Below are positions 44,862-56,984 of a stretch of DNA of 64,000 nucleotides, piece after piece. Origin of the DNA: Pollenia angustigena (lineage: Eukaryota; Arthropoda; Insecta; Diptera; Polleniidae); the NCBI GenBank assembly GCA_930367215.1, contig OV884056.1, positions 53,134,308 to 53,198,307 of the forward strand. The letters run 5' to 3'. A program made the position numbers and the translations under genes. Position 1 is the first letter of the stretch, and the number at the start of each line of letters is the position of its first letter. The notes beneath the pieces were generated by a model, which saw nothing but the letters and a program-made list of their open reading frames with translations, searched no databases and had not been told where the DNA came from.

Positions 44862-46418
44862 ATGATATGTGCGTGTGACAGCGACTTAGTGGAAACTAAG
44901 GTCATCAATTACATTCCTGATACGTTGCAGAAATACAGGTATTATACCAAACTTTATTACAAATTGCACAAAGAACGTCAACAGTTCTTTCGACAAAAAT
45001 ACAAGTACTATATCCACGATACAACAGAAACTAGAAAAACACTTACATAACTTTCACAACAAGATTCTGAATTTACTTATACGACAGAAACACGAACTTT
45101 TAAATTATAATGAAAAAGAAATGGATGAACTTATGACGAAAATAGAAACTCAACTAACACAACATGAAATAGAAGAACTATGGAGGATGGATGGGGTCTT
45201 AACTGAATCCACTAACAAAAAGATAAAGGAAAGAAATATAATAAAATTTGAAAAACAAATAGAGGCGCACAGACAACAATTAGACATTAAGTTCAACAGA
45301 AAGTGGTTCGTGAATAAAACTACAACGGTCATTCCTGACGACATACAGTGGGTTTTATCATTGGGTAAAAAACATGCCTTACCAATGGCTAAAGAAAAAT
45401 TTTCTATGCTGAAAATCATAGCGGAAGGTGAGGATTTCATCCAAACTATAGAAGATAGAGAGGAACAGGAGATAGCACGAACGAAAATGACAACTATAAT
45501 CGATAACCACTTGAGTAAGACACGCATCAATAGTAGAGATAGGTTTATGTTGAATACAGTGAAGCAAACGGAAGAGTTTCTAAAACGTAATGGAAATATT
45601 TTAATCCTAAACGCGGATAAGGGCAATTTAACTGTGGCAATTGAGAAGGAAGACTACAACAAAAGGATGAATGATATAATAGGTGATATAATGACCTATC
45701 AGAGATTGAAAAGGGACCCAACAAGTATACTACAAAAGAAAAATAATGATATCGTAAAAGACCTTTTTGCGAATCGAAAAATTACACCAATAGAGAGAAG
45801 AAAACTTAAAACTGACACGGCTACAGCACCAAGAATTTATGGACTGCCCAAAATCCACAAGGAAAATTATCCATTAAGACCAATATGTTCTAGTGTAGAT
45901 GCTCCATCGAGTTAACTTTGCAAATACGTGACCAATATTCTTAAGAAAATTACGGAGAAATCACAGTACAACGTATAGGATTCTGTGCAATTTAGGGATA
46001 AGATTAAAGACTTGACTTTACAAGACGATGAAAGATTATTGTCGTTTGATGTAGTGTCGTTATTTCCAAGTGTACCAGTCGATCTAGCATTAAGAATAAT
46101 TGAAGAGAGATGGAATGAAATTACGATTTTCACTGATATGTCAAAGACACAATTTTTGAACATACTTAAATTTTGTATTAAAGAAAGTAGATATTTGAAA
46201 TACAACGATAAAATATTCTCTCAAAAGAAAGATCTACCCATGGGATCAGCAGCATCGCCGATTGTTGCTGATATCGTGATGGAGAAACTCCTGGACACTT
46301 GTATAGAAAACTTGACGCAGAAACCAAAAATATTGAAGAAATATGTAGATGATCTATTTAGCATAGGTACGGAAAATCAAATAGAGCATGAAAAAATATA
46401 TATGTATGTTTATGTATG
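44862..46418 (+). pseudogene. Penelope-like element reverse transcriptase, truncated
   Basis: The N-terminal part starts at 44862 and needs a frameshift near 45045 to join the main frame (HNFHNKILNLLIRQKHELL). Then come NADKGNLTVAIEKEDY and PRIYGLPKIHK...YPLRPICSS, the conserved pre-RT blocks of Penelope elements, LLSFDVVSLFPSVP (RT motif with catalytic aspartate), LPMGSAASPIVADI, and KYVDDLFSI with the YxDD active site. Stops lie at 45913-45915 and 45978-45980. The frame ends just after YVDDLF, so thumb, linker and GIY-YIG endonuclease are missing. Penelope RT makes cDNA at a nicked chromosomal target. The copy is clearly dead. The next sequence has ACCGAAACCG-type repeats, unrelated to Penelope. 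Confidence 0.9.
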
Positions 46419-46613
46419 AATTTAACTTTGATATTTTCAAAACCGAAAACCGAACCGAAACTGACCGGTTTTAATCATTTTAAAACCGAAACCGCGGTTT
46501 CACATTTTTACGGTTTTAGCAAACTCTAACCCATGCTGTGTTTCTGCAGTCAATTTATTTTTCCAATATTATTCAAAAAGTAATAGTTATTTATTAAAAT
46601 AATTTATCATTAA
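46419..46613. other. ACCGAAACC-rich end of a possible hAT element
   Basis: CGGTTTTAGCAAACTCTA near 46513 is the inverse of a TAGAGTTTGCTAAAACCG end. TAGGGATCGCTGTTCGG with ACCGAAACCGAAACCG at 41348-41380 faces it 5 kb away. The pair might be the ends of one element into which everything between was inserted. Flanks agree in only part of 8 bp, so this is tentative. Confidence 0.3.
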
Positions 46614-47017
46614 TTCAACATTTTTCATTTTTGGAATTTATTATATGAGCTAAATTTCAGTTTTGTATTTTAGAAAGCTTTTTTGTAATAGTCCTATTCC
46701 TTCAGTTTTTCAGAAATGACTTTATACACTACCAGACTATTAGAAAATACAATATTTCTTGTTACATTTTACCTTAGCTTTCCTTTCGACAGCAATGAGG
46801 TGTATTTTATAGACACTAGCAGAATGTTATGCATTTTCTGGCCCGCTACGGCCTTCGTTAGGTTTCTTTGTGTCACATTGGATAGTGATACTTTATAAAT
46901 TGAACGTATTTAACTCAACAAAAATTGCAGGAATAGGACTATTACAAAAAAAGCTTTATAAAACACATTACTGAAATTTAGCTCATAGAATAAATTCGAA
47001 AAATTAAAAATGTTGAA
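46614..47017. mobile_element. Foldback element, about 95-bp arms
   Basis: TTCAACATTTTTCATTTTT, then ATGAGCTAAATTTCAG, then TTTTTTGTAATAGTCCTATT, mirrored in the right arm with about 12% difference. The interior is unique AT-rich DNA with TTCTGGCCCGCTACGGCC in the centre. TSD not determined. Confidence 0.7.
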
Positions 47018-47035
47018 TATAATATAAAGTAACCT

Positions 47036-48175
47036 TTGGAAGGAAATAATTCCCAGTTTGTTGATTACGAAAAAGCTTTTGATTCAATAAACAGAAACTG
47101 TATTTGGGCTGAGCTAGCCAACTTTGGCGTACCGGGTAAAATAATACGCATCATACGGGCGAGCTATGATTCTTTTGAATGCACTGTGCTACATAATGGT
47201 GAAACGTCTACCCCATTTAAAACAACGTCTGGGGTTAGACAAGGGTGTTTATTATCACCGCTTCTGTTCCTAGTTGTATTAGATGCTGTTGTTAAACGCT
47301 CAACTGCAAATAGACCGAGGGGAATTTTATGGGATCCCTTAAACCCGCAGATTCGATTAGAGTCGCTGGACTACGCAGACGATAAGTGTGAGCTCTCCCA
47401 CAGAGGAGCTGATAAACAAGCAAAAATTAAAAAAAAAAAAATTAATGATCTAACCAGATAATCAGAGTAGGTTGGGTTGAAAATTAACATCAATAAAACA
47501 AAAGAAATACGCATTAATGCAGAGTCAACTGAACCACTAACCATCGGCAATGACGTAATAGAAAGCGTGAGCGAGTTTCAATACCTAGGGAGTATGATAG
47601 ATACAAATGGGGGTGGCCTCCTGGATGTAACGACAAGAATACGAAAAGCAAGAGGCGCTTTTGCAATATTATCAAAAACTTGGAGGTCAAATGAATACAG
47701 CAAAAAGACGAAGTTAAATATATTTTCAACATGTGTGCTGTCCGTTTTATTATATGGATGCGAAACATGGCTTGTAACTGAAGAAATCAAGCGCAAAATG
47801 CAAGTTTTTACCAACAGATGCCTCCGGACCATACTTGGAGTTTATTGGCCTAATACAATTTCAAATGCTCAACTGCTCGCCATAACCAATATGAAAGACA
47901 TAAACTGTGAAATCCGAAGACGTAAACTTGGCTGGATAGGGCACACACTTAGAAGAGAAGATGACAACATATGCCAGAGAGCGCTTACATATAACCCCCA
48001 GGGTGCAAGAAGTCGAGGAAGGCCGAACAACTCTTGGCGACGTTCAACATTAAACGAATTTAACAGGCTGCCTGATTTTAATGATAGAAAGATAGTTAAT
48101 TTGACGGAACTGAAAAGTATTGCAAATATACGCTCCAGATGGAGATTTCTTATTGAGAGCCTATGCCCACAATGA
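47036..48175 (+). pseudogene. RTE-like LINE reverse transcriptase, 5'-truncated
   Basis: The frame begins within RT motif 2 (FVDYEKAFDSINR with catalytic D), continues FKTTSGVRQGCLLSPLLF and SLDYADDKCELSHR (the FADD box, here YADD), then LKININKTKEI, FQYLGSMID, LLYGCETWLVTEE and RRKLGWIGHTLRR...ALTYNPQG...RGRPNNSWRR. This C-terminal block is typical of RTE-type LINEs. In-frame TAA at 47459-47461 and TAG at 47468-47470 interrupt the thumb; no frameshift is needed. The apurinic endonuclease and fingers are missing. The element ends after 48176 with AGCAAGGCTTATTATTATTA, a short-repeat 3' tail. It begins just after the foldback at 46614-47017. Confidence 0.88.
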
Positions 48176-49385
48176 GGTAGCTCTAAGTAATTTTAGAGCA
48201 AGGCTTATTATTATTATAAATTATAATTAATTTTTAATTATACAAAAATCCAAATATTTGCCAGATGATTAAACCCATAAACTATGTAAATTTTATATAA
48301 TTTAACGATAATTTAACGAAATTTCAATCCTTATTTAAACGTGACACAACCACAAAACAATTATTTTTAAAAATTACTTAATACAATATATTTTTTTTTT
48401 TTTGTTTATTATTTCCATACAAAATTTTTGTCTTAATAGCCATAAACCTCAAAAACTTGTGCACATATTTACAGAAAATATTAAAAACGATAAAGTACCA
48501 TTTTCCAACCACATTTTATAATAAAATATAGATTTTTCTGCACGTCATACTCAAATATAAACAAGTTGTAAAGACTCTGAATATGAAATATTGTGTGTTA
48601 TATGAACGTACTTACAGTTATGAATGATTGGCAGAAGGAAAATATAATTTTTAGGCTGACATTCGTATTTGAAAATGTAAAAGAATTATATAATAAAACT
48701 CAAGGCGAGTTCATTACATGTGATCTTAAAAGCCCTGTTGATAACTTTTTTTTAGCTTTATAATTGTTGGATATCAAAATTTTGTTTATTATGTTTGTTT
48801 CTGTTTTATTTTATTTCTGTTTTTGACATTGTACAATGATTTTACAAAAACAAATTGCTTGTGGTTTTTATACGAGTTGCACTTGATGTAGTTTTGAGAT
48901 AACCTGTAATGAATTTGAAATGATAGAAATGTTTAAGAATTTTTAGAAGGATTGTTGAACTATTTTTAAACTTAAATTGTTTATAGTTGTTTATAATTTA
49001 TAGTTACTGAGGTTTGTGGAATATAAACTTTTGTAAAAAAAAAAAAAATTAGGTAGAACTAAATTTAAATCAATAAGGGAGGGAATATGGTTGGGTGAAT
49101 AGGTCGATATGATTCTCATAACACGAGCATATCAATTTAAAATGATTAATGATTTAACGATTCAATTTAACTTATTTTCTGAAGTGGCCCTAAATTGAGC
49201 CGATGGGGCATTATGGTCCTACCGAAATAAATGTTCTATTCGATTTAATCAACAGATTTATATCCGAATTTCTCTGACTTGACAGCGAGAGAAGACATAT
49301 GAGCAATTGTAAACCCCAAAGTTTATGGAGAAATTTACACTATTTTGAAATTTATACTGTTGACGGCATTTTAATATGACCCTTA
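48176..49385. other. AT-rich spacer
   Basis: RTE 3' UTR up to about 48220, then no recognised feature. Confidence 0.5.
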
Positions 49386-50478
49386 ATTATACCCTCCACC
49401 ACAATTAGTTGTGAAGAGGGTATATTCAGTTTGTCATTCCGTGTGAAACTTTTTTACTATTCATCTCAGACCCTATAAAGTATATATATTCTGGGTCCTT
49501 GAGTAATTTTAAGTCGATTTAGCCATGTCCGTCTGTCTGTCCGTCTGTCCGTCTGTTGAAAACACGCTCACTTTCGAAAAACTCAAAAGAAATCAACAAA
49601 CTTGGTGTCAAATTGCTTGTAGTTATCCTAAGCAGTTTGGGATTGAAATTCAGCAAAATCGGTTCAATAGGATCTGAGCTATGAATCAAAATGTGGAACC
49701 ACCACCTAAAAAAAATTTATAATTTTGTTACAAAAACTAACATAAATGGTGGAAAAATGCACAGAATGATATAAGATTTCGCAACAATTCGTTTTATTCA
49801 ACTGGAAATCACGCTGTGAAATTTGGTGAAGATCGGTCCTTAAGTTACCATAGGCCCCATATAAAACGCACTTCCGGAAAACAACTTAGTACGCCTAAAA
49901 ACGTAAAAAATAGTGCTATCATAACAAAATTTGGTACATCAAAGTTTTATTGAACTAAAAATAAATCTTTGAAATTTCGTGAAGATCGGTCCATAATTTA
50001 CCATAGGCCCCATATAAACTTTACTCCCGGAAAACAACTTAATACGCCTAAAAACGTAGAAAATAATGCTATCATAACAAAATTTGGTACATCAAAGTTT
50101 TATTGGACAAGAAATAAAATTGTGTTATTTCGTGAAGATCGGTCCATAACTTACCCTGGGCCCCATATAAACCTTACTCCCGGAAAACAGTTTAGTACGC
50201 CTAAATCCGTAAAAAATAATGCTATCATAACAAAATTTAGTACATCAAAGTTTTATAGAACTGTGAAATTTCGTGAAGATCGGTCCATAATTTACCCTAG
50301 TCCCCATATAAACCCTACTACCGGAAAACAGTTTAGTCGCCTAAATCCATAATTAATAACAAATCGTCACAGTTTAAGATAATAATAACATCATACAGAT
50401 ATTACTCCTTAAACATTCGAACTGTCGGTGGAGGGTATCAAAGATTCGGCACAGCCGAATATAGCACTCTAACTTGTT
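49386..50478 (+). mobile_element. mini-me-like repeat, subfamily A, longest copy
   Basis: It opens ATTATACCCTCCACCACAAT and continues TTCAGTTTGTCATTCCGTGT, TATAAAGTATATATATTCTG, CATGTCCGTCTGTCTGTCCG, then four units of about 150 bp anchored at GAAGATCGGTCC (49828, 49981, 50134, 50275), and ends TTCGGCACAGCCGAATATAG. The 127-codon frame at 49969-50352 is created by these repeats and is not a gene. The units in 37969-38912 are the same in reverse. Confidence 0.85.
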
Positions 50479-51554
50479 ATCTTTCAAACAGCGAAAATGT
50501 GCCTCACCCCACTGCGTGAAAAAATCTTCACCAGCAAGCAACAAATATAGAGTCTTCTAGCAGTACCAAATATATAGATCTTACGAACCAAAATCAAACT
50601 GCCAGTTGAATTGCTAAAATATGACAGCTCTTGTATGGCATAGGCGCGATAACTCTTAGAATAAAAGGAAGCCGATATAAAGAAAGGCATAAAAAAGCTA
50701 AAACCTCTGTAATTGAAACAATTGGAGTAAAGTTGCACTCCTAGCTGTTGCTAGCAAACTGTTTAACAAAATATCTTAAATATCTAACCGCTTACGAACT
50801 GTTGAGGAAAAAAAGTTATTTATGTCATGAAGCCATATTTTTATAGGCAAAATACTTTTTATGCAAAACTCTTTCTCATAATCAATATCAATATTTTATA
50901 AAAATTATGACATATTGCTGTCTCAGTATCTGAGTTCTCTGAAATTGCAAAATTATGGAGAAAGCCAAGTTTATAGTATCTTATTTATATGCTATTATTT
51001 TCAGTTAAAGTTATGTAAAGAAAAGAGTTAAGCAAGTGGTTCAAGAATAACAATAGCAGTCGAAATTTGTCCCATACAACCCTAAAACTTTATTAGCTGA
51101 ACATAAAAAACTTGTACATGCAATCTTATAATATTGAGCCAGAGATATTAATCAATTGTAGCGGCCAAAATTCAGCCCTTAATTTAATATTACTGAAATC
51201 TCCCTACCCTCGTCTTGGATAAGTGATGGAGCCCGTAATCAGCAAATTTTTTTTACGTAAATAAACTAAATGTATTAAAGATGTTTTAGCATACAATGTA
51301 TGGTTTTAAATATTTTAAAATAATTTAAGCCACTGTATTTTGCTATTCACTGTATATTTTATGAAATGTCAGTGGGTGTTTTCCACGTGTGACATGTGCA
51401 CTTAATAACACTTAAAAATGGATCACGCTTGATAAATACCAACACATACTTTTTCAGAAAAATTTAAACAGTTACAAAATAATGAAAATTACTTGCTTTG
51501 AAGCTTGTTGCTTTCAGTAATGATGATGTTCATACTTAACTGAACACTACTACA
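50479..51554. other. Unassigned spacer
   Basis: No gene or known repeat seen. Confidence 0.5.
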
Positions 51555-51820
51555 TACACTGAAAGAATTTTCTTCACAGATCCAATGGATTTTGATATTA
51601 ATCCAATGAAAAATTACATTAAAATTCAATCGTTGTAACCCTTCATTGGATTAATAAGAATAATAAAGAACATTAGCCCCCCGTTTATGAAATGTTTCAT
51701 AAAATCAATGAAAATTTTGCATTATTTTAATGTCAAACGTTTAAAGAAATTTTGTTTTCTATATACAGGCTTTCAAGGTCATTAATTTAATGTAAATAAA
51801 ATATTATTTATTTCATTATC

Positions 51821-51879
51821 AATAAAATCCGACGTTTCGTTGGTATTCTTTCCAACTTCTTCAGGGATTGAGTTTTATT
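51821..51879 (-). ncRNA. Hammerhead-like motif 3' of a Penelope GIY-YIG
   Basis: Minus strand, 59 nt: helix I AAUAAAA + AUCC (with a CUCA bulge) pairs with GGAU + UUUUAUU; core CUGAAGA; one extra A; helix II GUUGG / CCAAC; core GAAA; then CGUC, giving a GUC cleavage triplet with a palindromic ACGU helix III. All conserved parts are present except for an A at the variable core position and the extra nucleotide before helix II, so activity is uncertain. It lies about 230 bp downstream of the Penelope stop. Confidence 0.65.
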
Positions 51880-52106
51880 AAAATCTGGCAACATTGTAAA
51901 AATACAAAGTAGAAAAGTAGTTAATAATAACAATAATTATAATCTTAATTTTTGACAAATTAACTTACAATAATCTTTTTCGTCAGTTTACATCATTTAT
52001 AAAATATATCACAGTATTTTGTATAGGTGGACAACACAACACAAAACTTAAAATATTAAAATAAATATATGTAAATTTAAAAATTATCACAGAAAATTTG
52101 TCCTTT

Positions 52107-52520
52107 TTAGATCACAGTTGTTATTATTACTAAAGTATTGCAATGGTGTAGTTTGCATTTGTATTGTGTTTGTTTTCTTTTGTGTTTATTGCACTTGCCG
52201 ATTTGTTGTATTCTTAAGCTCTCCAACGTGTATCTCTTATTTTCCCTTTTCTCTTTATCTAAAATTCTCACTTTTTCAAAGTTTGGCTTGTGTCCGTTTT
52301 CAATGCAGTGTTGTGCAAGTGCAGTTGAATGTTTTCCTCTTTTTATGTCAGCTTTATGTTCGTCTATTCTCACGCCTAAATTTCTTTTCGTTGTACCAAT
52401 GTAGATTTTTCCACACTCCTCATTATCACCGCCATCACATTCAATTTGATAAGCAACATCACTTTGATCCCTGCACTCAATCTTTGTTTTTGTTTGTGTA
52501 TTATTTTAATATACAAGTTT
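52107..52520 (-). pseudogene. Penelope-like element GIY-YIG endonuclease, partial
   Basis: Reading the minus strand from about 52510 gives KIECRDQSDVAYQIECDGG, then KIYIGTTKRNLGVRIDEHKAD, TALAQHCIENGHKPNFEKV and KEKRENKRYTLESLRIQQ. This is the GIY-YIG nuclease domain of Penelope elements (Y-x-IGTT, the R of VRIDEH, the H of AxH, and E of LES). It nicks the target for RT priming. No stop falls inside the domain shown. The RT is missing upstream; a 52680-52943 minus frame (LRSKADEGRR) is unrecognised and may be unrelated. Confidence 0.85.
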
Positions 52521-53393
52521 TTATATTTGAATGAAATTTTTAATTTGCGTTATCCAATTTTTCAATGTGCGTTTGAGTTGTTGTGATTTTTATTTTTTTT
52601 ATTCCTGTTTCAAATCATCGAGTTTTATTAATATTATTTCGTTTGCATCACGTTATGTTCTACTTTTATAAGCTTACCTTTAAATTGTACTAAATTCATT
52701 TTCCAGCCCGCGACGACCTTCATCTGCCTTACTGCGTAAATTTTGTGTATTTAAATTAACAATTAAAGAAAAATGAATGTGAGAATTTTGTGCTCTTGTT
52801 TTTTTCTTTGCGTTGTTTATTTTTGAACCTAAATATTTCTTACATTTAGCTAAAATCAGTATTTCGTTATCATAATGAATTTTTTTCATTAATGTTATGA
52901 AGCATAAAAATTTTAAATTTGTTTCATATATTTTCATGTCCACCGCTAAAAATTGAATTAAAAAAATGTTTTTACAGCAGTTATAGGAAGAACATTTTTT
53001 ACTTATAAGTATTTTGAAGTTAAAAAATTTAATCTTGTTTTTATTGATTTGGTGAAATTTATCATGTAAAATATGAAGTTATAAAAGATTCCTTTTTTGC
53101 ATTAACTTAAAAATATTTAAATATTTTAATTAATAGTTCATTAGAATTTTAAAAAAAATATTTAAATTACGAATAACAATAAGTTGAATTTTTCTTTTGA
53201 AAGAGATATTAAGTTCTCATTAATTAAATAAAAAATTTTAACGAAATTACGAAACTCAATTTCGTAGTGTTAATGAAATTGTTTCATTATATTTGTAAGA
53301 TTTCATTCCCGTAATGAAATCTTTTATTGGATGAATAAAAAAAATTAATGAAATTGATTCATTAGATTTATGAAGCATAATTCTTTCAGTGTA

Positions 53394-55523
53394 TGGAATA
53401 CATACATGGGTGTGCTTTTTTTAAATGGGTAATTAGTTTCATTTATATTTTTAATCAAGAGTCTAAATGATTGAATAAACGTTGAATTATTAAAGAAATG
53501 TAACTTTAACAAAAAGGAAAAATTTGTTTAATAAATTGAAATCAGCTTTTGTGTTGACTGAAAATTTAGGCAAGAACCCAGCAAACACAGATATACTCCA
53601 TATGTTTTGCCAAACGTATTGCCTGGATGAAAAATGTTATTGCGGCAATAATCGATTTCGTATTGCGGAAGATACTTCCTTCGGGAAGAAACGTGTCTCG
53701 ATAGCAATACTTCTAAGAAATACTAAAGCGATTCTTCTAGATGATAAACTAGCAATATTGCCAGATAACCACTTATAAGCAAATAGGAAGATATCGCCAA
53801 AATATCATAAGGATGATAAAAAGAAGAATTTGCATTTCAAAAAACCACAGATTTTTATTTTAAATAAAATTGCTTATTTTATAAAATATGTATAGTTAAA
53901 AATAATACAATTTATAAATAATATAAAGTTATTGTGTTATTGAGAAAGAATAGAGAACATTATCTTTATTTACCCCATGAACGACACTTGAGTGCAATCT
54001 TTCTTCATTTTCCCTAAAAATTTGGTCCATAAATTTTGCAGCTTGCCTGTCTCTTGCCTTCTTCTCTAATATCTGTAATATTTGTTACCGTTGAGAATAC
54101 GCTCTTTTTATATATTGTTTTAAATATATAAAATGTAATGGATGTATAATTACATATAAATAATTTAAATTTTTTCCTGTCTATATTTTGTATTTTTTTT
54201 TTTTTAACTTTGATTATTTTCTTCTAGATGACAATTTTGGGATATTGCTAAACTATTGCTTTAGATGATATCTTCCATTGGTTTGCAGGGAAAGTTTACA
54301 GACAATTCAAAAGTAACTTTTTAAAAATATAAGTGGCTTAGTAAATAAGTGTGCATGTGTGGAAACTTTAAAGGTAAAACTTTAAAGCTTTCTTAAAATG
54401 CATTTCAAATCCATTTAAATTTTTTATGAATACGGTAGCTAAGAATATTTATAGTTCCCATAGAAACCTAAAAGAAAATCACAGAGAAGGATTGAATTGT
54501 AAAGTAAAATAAAATTTTCAATACCTGCATAAGAGTTTTTGCTTAATGCTCGTAATCGTTGAATTTTAAACAAAACAAAAACTAGTTAGTTAAAGATGTG
54601 TTTTTTTTTTTGTTTTTTTTTTTGTAATATTGGGAAATATACTAAAAAAAGAAAAATAAATCTGAAGTTTCTAAACGGATGGCTCGATTTTTATTAAATT
54701 TTGTTGATTTCAACAGCAGAGATGCAGTTGAGTTTAAAACGGATCTATGAGACTTAAAAGTAGGGAAATCCCGCTTAGTTTGTTTAGTTCTAAAAATTTT
54801 GTTGGTAATAATAATTCTCCAACGCAGTCTGAAATAAGAAAGCTAATTGGTTCTGTACAAAATAGATATTTTTGTTCGTTTTTTAAAAAAATACGCCACC
54901 TTTAAGAAAAGCATAAAAAACTGACGTATCTGCAACTGACATGTCGCAAATTTTTCGTAAGTCTTTGGCTTACAAGACTCAGTGACCACAAGAAACGTCG
55001 TGCAGATATTTAGATCGTTTGAGATCAAATGAATGGGTGTGCTGAAAAAAACACATTCCAATTTTAATGGGTAAGCAAAAAATGATCATATTTTTAGCTA
55101 CGTTCTGGAATCCTAATTCAGGTGAAATTGAAAAATAAAAAATTTTGAAAACGATCCTCTTCTAAAAGTTCATTAAAATATCTTTTTTTTTAAATTTCAT
55201 ACTCTGAGTACCTTTTATCTCTACGAAAACCATGAACTATTAACACTTCCAATCGGACTACTGTGATTTAACAAAAAGAAACCAGACCGAAAAATCTCCA
55301 TCGGCTTTAGTTCCACTCGATATCGGTTTTCAAAACAATCTAAACATCACCCTCATGATACTTTGTAATTAAAATTTTGTACACCATCAGCCAAAAATGT
55401 TACCCATACTGAACCTATTAGTGTTATTCTTAAACTATTTGTTGTTTTTGTTTGGCTGCAGGTCCACGTTAATAAATAAAATAAAAAATAAAAATTATTG
55501 ATATTTTTGTTTTTATATTTTTA
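53394..55523. other. AT-rich spacer with a possible MITE
   Basis: CCCAGCAAACACAGATATAC at 53577 and an inverse CCCTGCAAACCAATGG near 54288 may bound a small element; GATTCTTCTAGATGA occurs at both 53734 and about 54222. The 84-codon frame at 53524-53778 lies inside and shows no domain. From 54300 to 55500 nothing is recognised. Confidence 0.35.
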
Positions 55524-55583
55524 TTATTTTACCCAATATTTCGGTTAGCATCGCTAACCATCTTCAGGGGTCTGTTTAAATAA
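55524..55583 (-). ncRNA. Hammerhead-like motif at the Penelope 3' side
   Basis: Minus strand, 60 nt: ACCC pairs with GGGU and UUAUUU with AAAUAA in helix I; core CUGAAGA; extra U; helix II GGUUAGC-GAU-GCUAACC, 7 perfect pairs; core GAAA; then UAUU, a palindromic AUAU helix III and AUU cleavage triplet. It has the same plan as 51821-51879 with different paired bases, so pairing is retained by covariation. It probably belongs to the Penelope element at 57325-60216, with a MITE inserted between. Confidence 0.65.
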
Positions 55584-55711
55584 ATACAATAATAATTATT
55601 ATTAATATTAAACAAAAAACAAAACATAATATTACAAAGATAATTACATGTAAACAATTAAAAAATATAATAACACAAAACTTCACAATAACACAATAGT
55701 AGTGGCTACTT

Positions 55712-56482
55712 CCCAACAAACACGAAGGTTTGATTTCAAATTAAAAATGATTTGATATCAAACGTTTTCTCAAACGACAAACGTTTGATAATGATTTGAA
55801 AATCATTTGAAAATCATAGCGTTCTCAACAAAAAGGGGAAATTATTTTCAAATTGAAAAAGGCCTTTATTTTCAACTTGCTTTCAAACGTAATTCTCAAA
55901 TGTTTTTCAAATGTGGATTATTATACAATGTGGAATATAAATAAAAATACTTTATTTTTTTAATTTAAATTTGTTATTTATTTAAATAAACTGTGAGATA
56001 AACATTCGGCACCATAGTTTAAAGATGAAATAATGTTCTTTACGTTCTCTAATTCTTGGAAAGACATTACAGCCCCGCGATCGTTCAACAAACTTTCTCC
56101 ACTTTCCCGTTTTATTTTCATTCCTTTTTTTCGCATTTTTAATCATTACTCACAAATAAATTTTATTTTTCACAAAAATTTATTTTTAATAGTAAAACAC
56201 ATGTAACCACAAAGTAAAAAATGTAACTATAATCGCCATTTTTAATGATCACATTTATTTTTCGCTTTAGTATTGCCAAGTTTATTTTTGATTGGAATTT
56301 AACATTTGACAAACATTTGACATCAAATTGATAAAACATTTGATATCAAATGTTTATTTTCAAATCATTATGAATTTGAATTTAAATGTTAAATCAAACA
56401 TTTGAAAAACGTTTGAGAATTGTGTTTGATGTCAAATGATAAAGTCATTTCATATCAAAGGTTTGACTTCGTGTTTGTTGGG
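55712..56482. mobile_element. CCCAACAAACACGAAG-ended MITE
   Basis: Perfect 16-bp inverse ends CCCAACAAACACGAAG and CTTCGTGTTTGTTGGG bound 771 bp. Subterminal and inner TTTGATATCAAA and CAAACGTTTGA motifs recur many times in both orientations. The ends resemble CCCAGCAAACACAG at 53577. No TSD could be fixed. Confidence 0.75.
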
Positions 56483-56984
56483 TTATTAGATTTTCTTAAC
56501 TAAATCTAGTTTATCGATAATCTGTTTTTGTTTATTAATTGTCTGTATATGTGTGCACAATTTTCTGTGTCTTGTCGGTAATTGAGACAAAGCTGTGAAT
56601 TAACATCAACTAGAATCGCCCGGTGGCCGAAATTCGACCACTTCACATTTACTTTTGAGAGAACCTGTGCGTTGTACAATAAAATCGTACACATTTTAAG
56701 AGAACGGCTAAATTCACTATTCACCTATCTTTGTACGTGTGTCTATAGGATAAATTAAAATGCTTTTTAAACTTTTTTATTCCAAAAATTTAGAAAAAAA
56801 ATATATTGTGCATATCCCCGTAATTTATTTATAAGATTTTCATGCAATGTTATCAAAGTAAAAAATAGAAACACAGATCTTCGTTAAAAGTCATTAAAAA
56901 AGTTTCCGACTTTTATTTTTCTAAACGGCGTTTTTGCGCGACTTCATTTTTTAAAATGTCTAAGGTAACCCTGTCCTAATAAAT

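Larger units (their letters stand above)
51557..53391. mobile_element. TA-flanked element enclosing a Penelope fragment
   Basis: The ends CACTGAAAGAATT and AATTCTTTCAGTG are perfect inverse repeats of 13 bp with TA on both sides (51555-51556, 53392-53393). Subterminal ATGAAAT-type motifs fill both ends. The interior contains a minus-strand Penelope 3' part, presumably inserted later or captured. Confidence 0.65.

Noticed and set aside
45150..45626. Minus-strand 158-codon frame
   Set aside because: Antisense shadow of the plus-strand Penelope coding sequence.
49969..50352. 127-codon protein gene
   Set aside because: It is formed by the tandem units of a mini-me-like repeat, with repetitive low-complexity translation.
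53524..53778. 84-codon gene
   Set aside because: No recognisable domain; overlaps a possible MITE end with CCCAGCAAACACAG.
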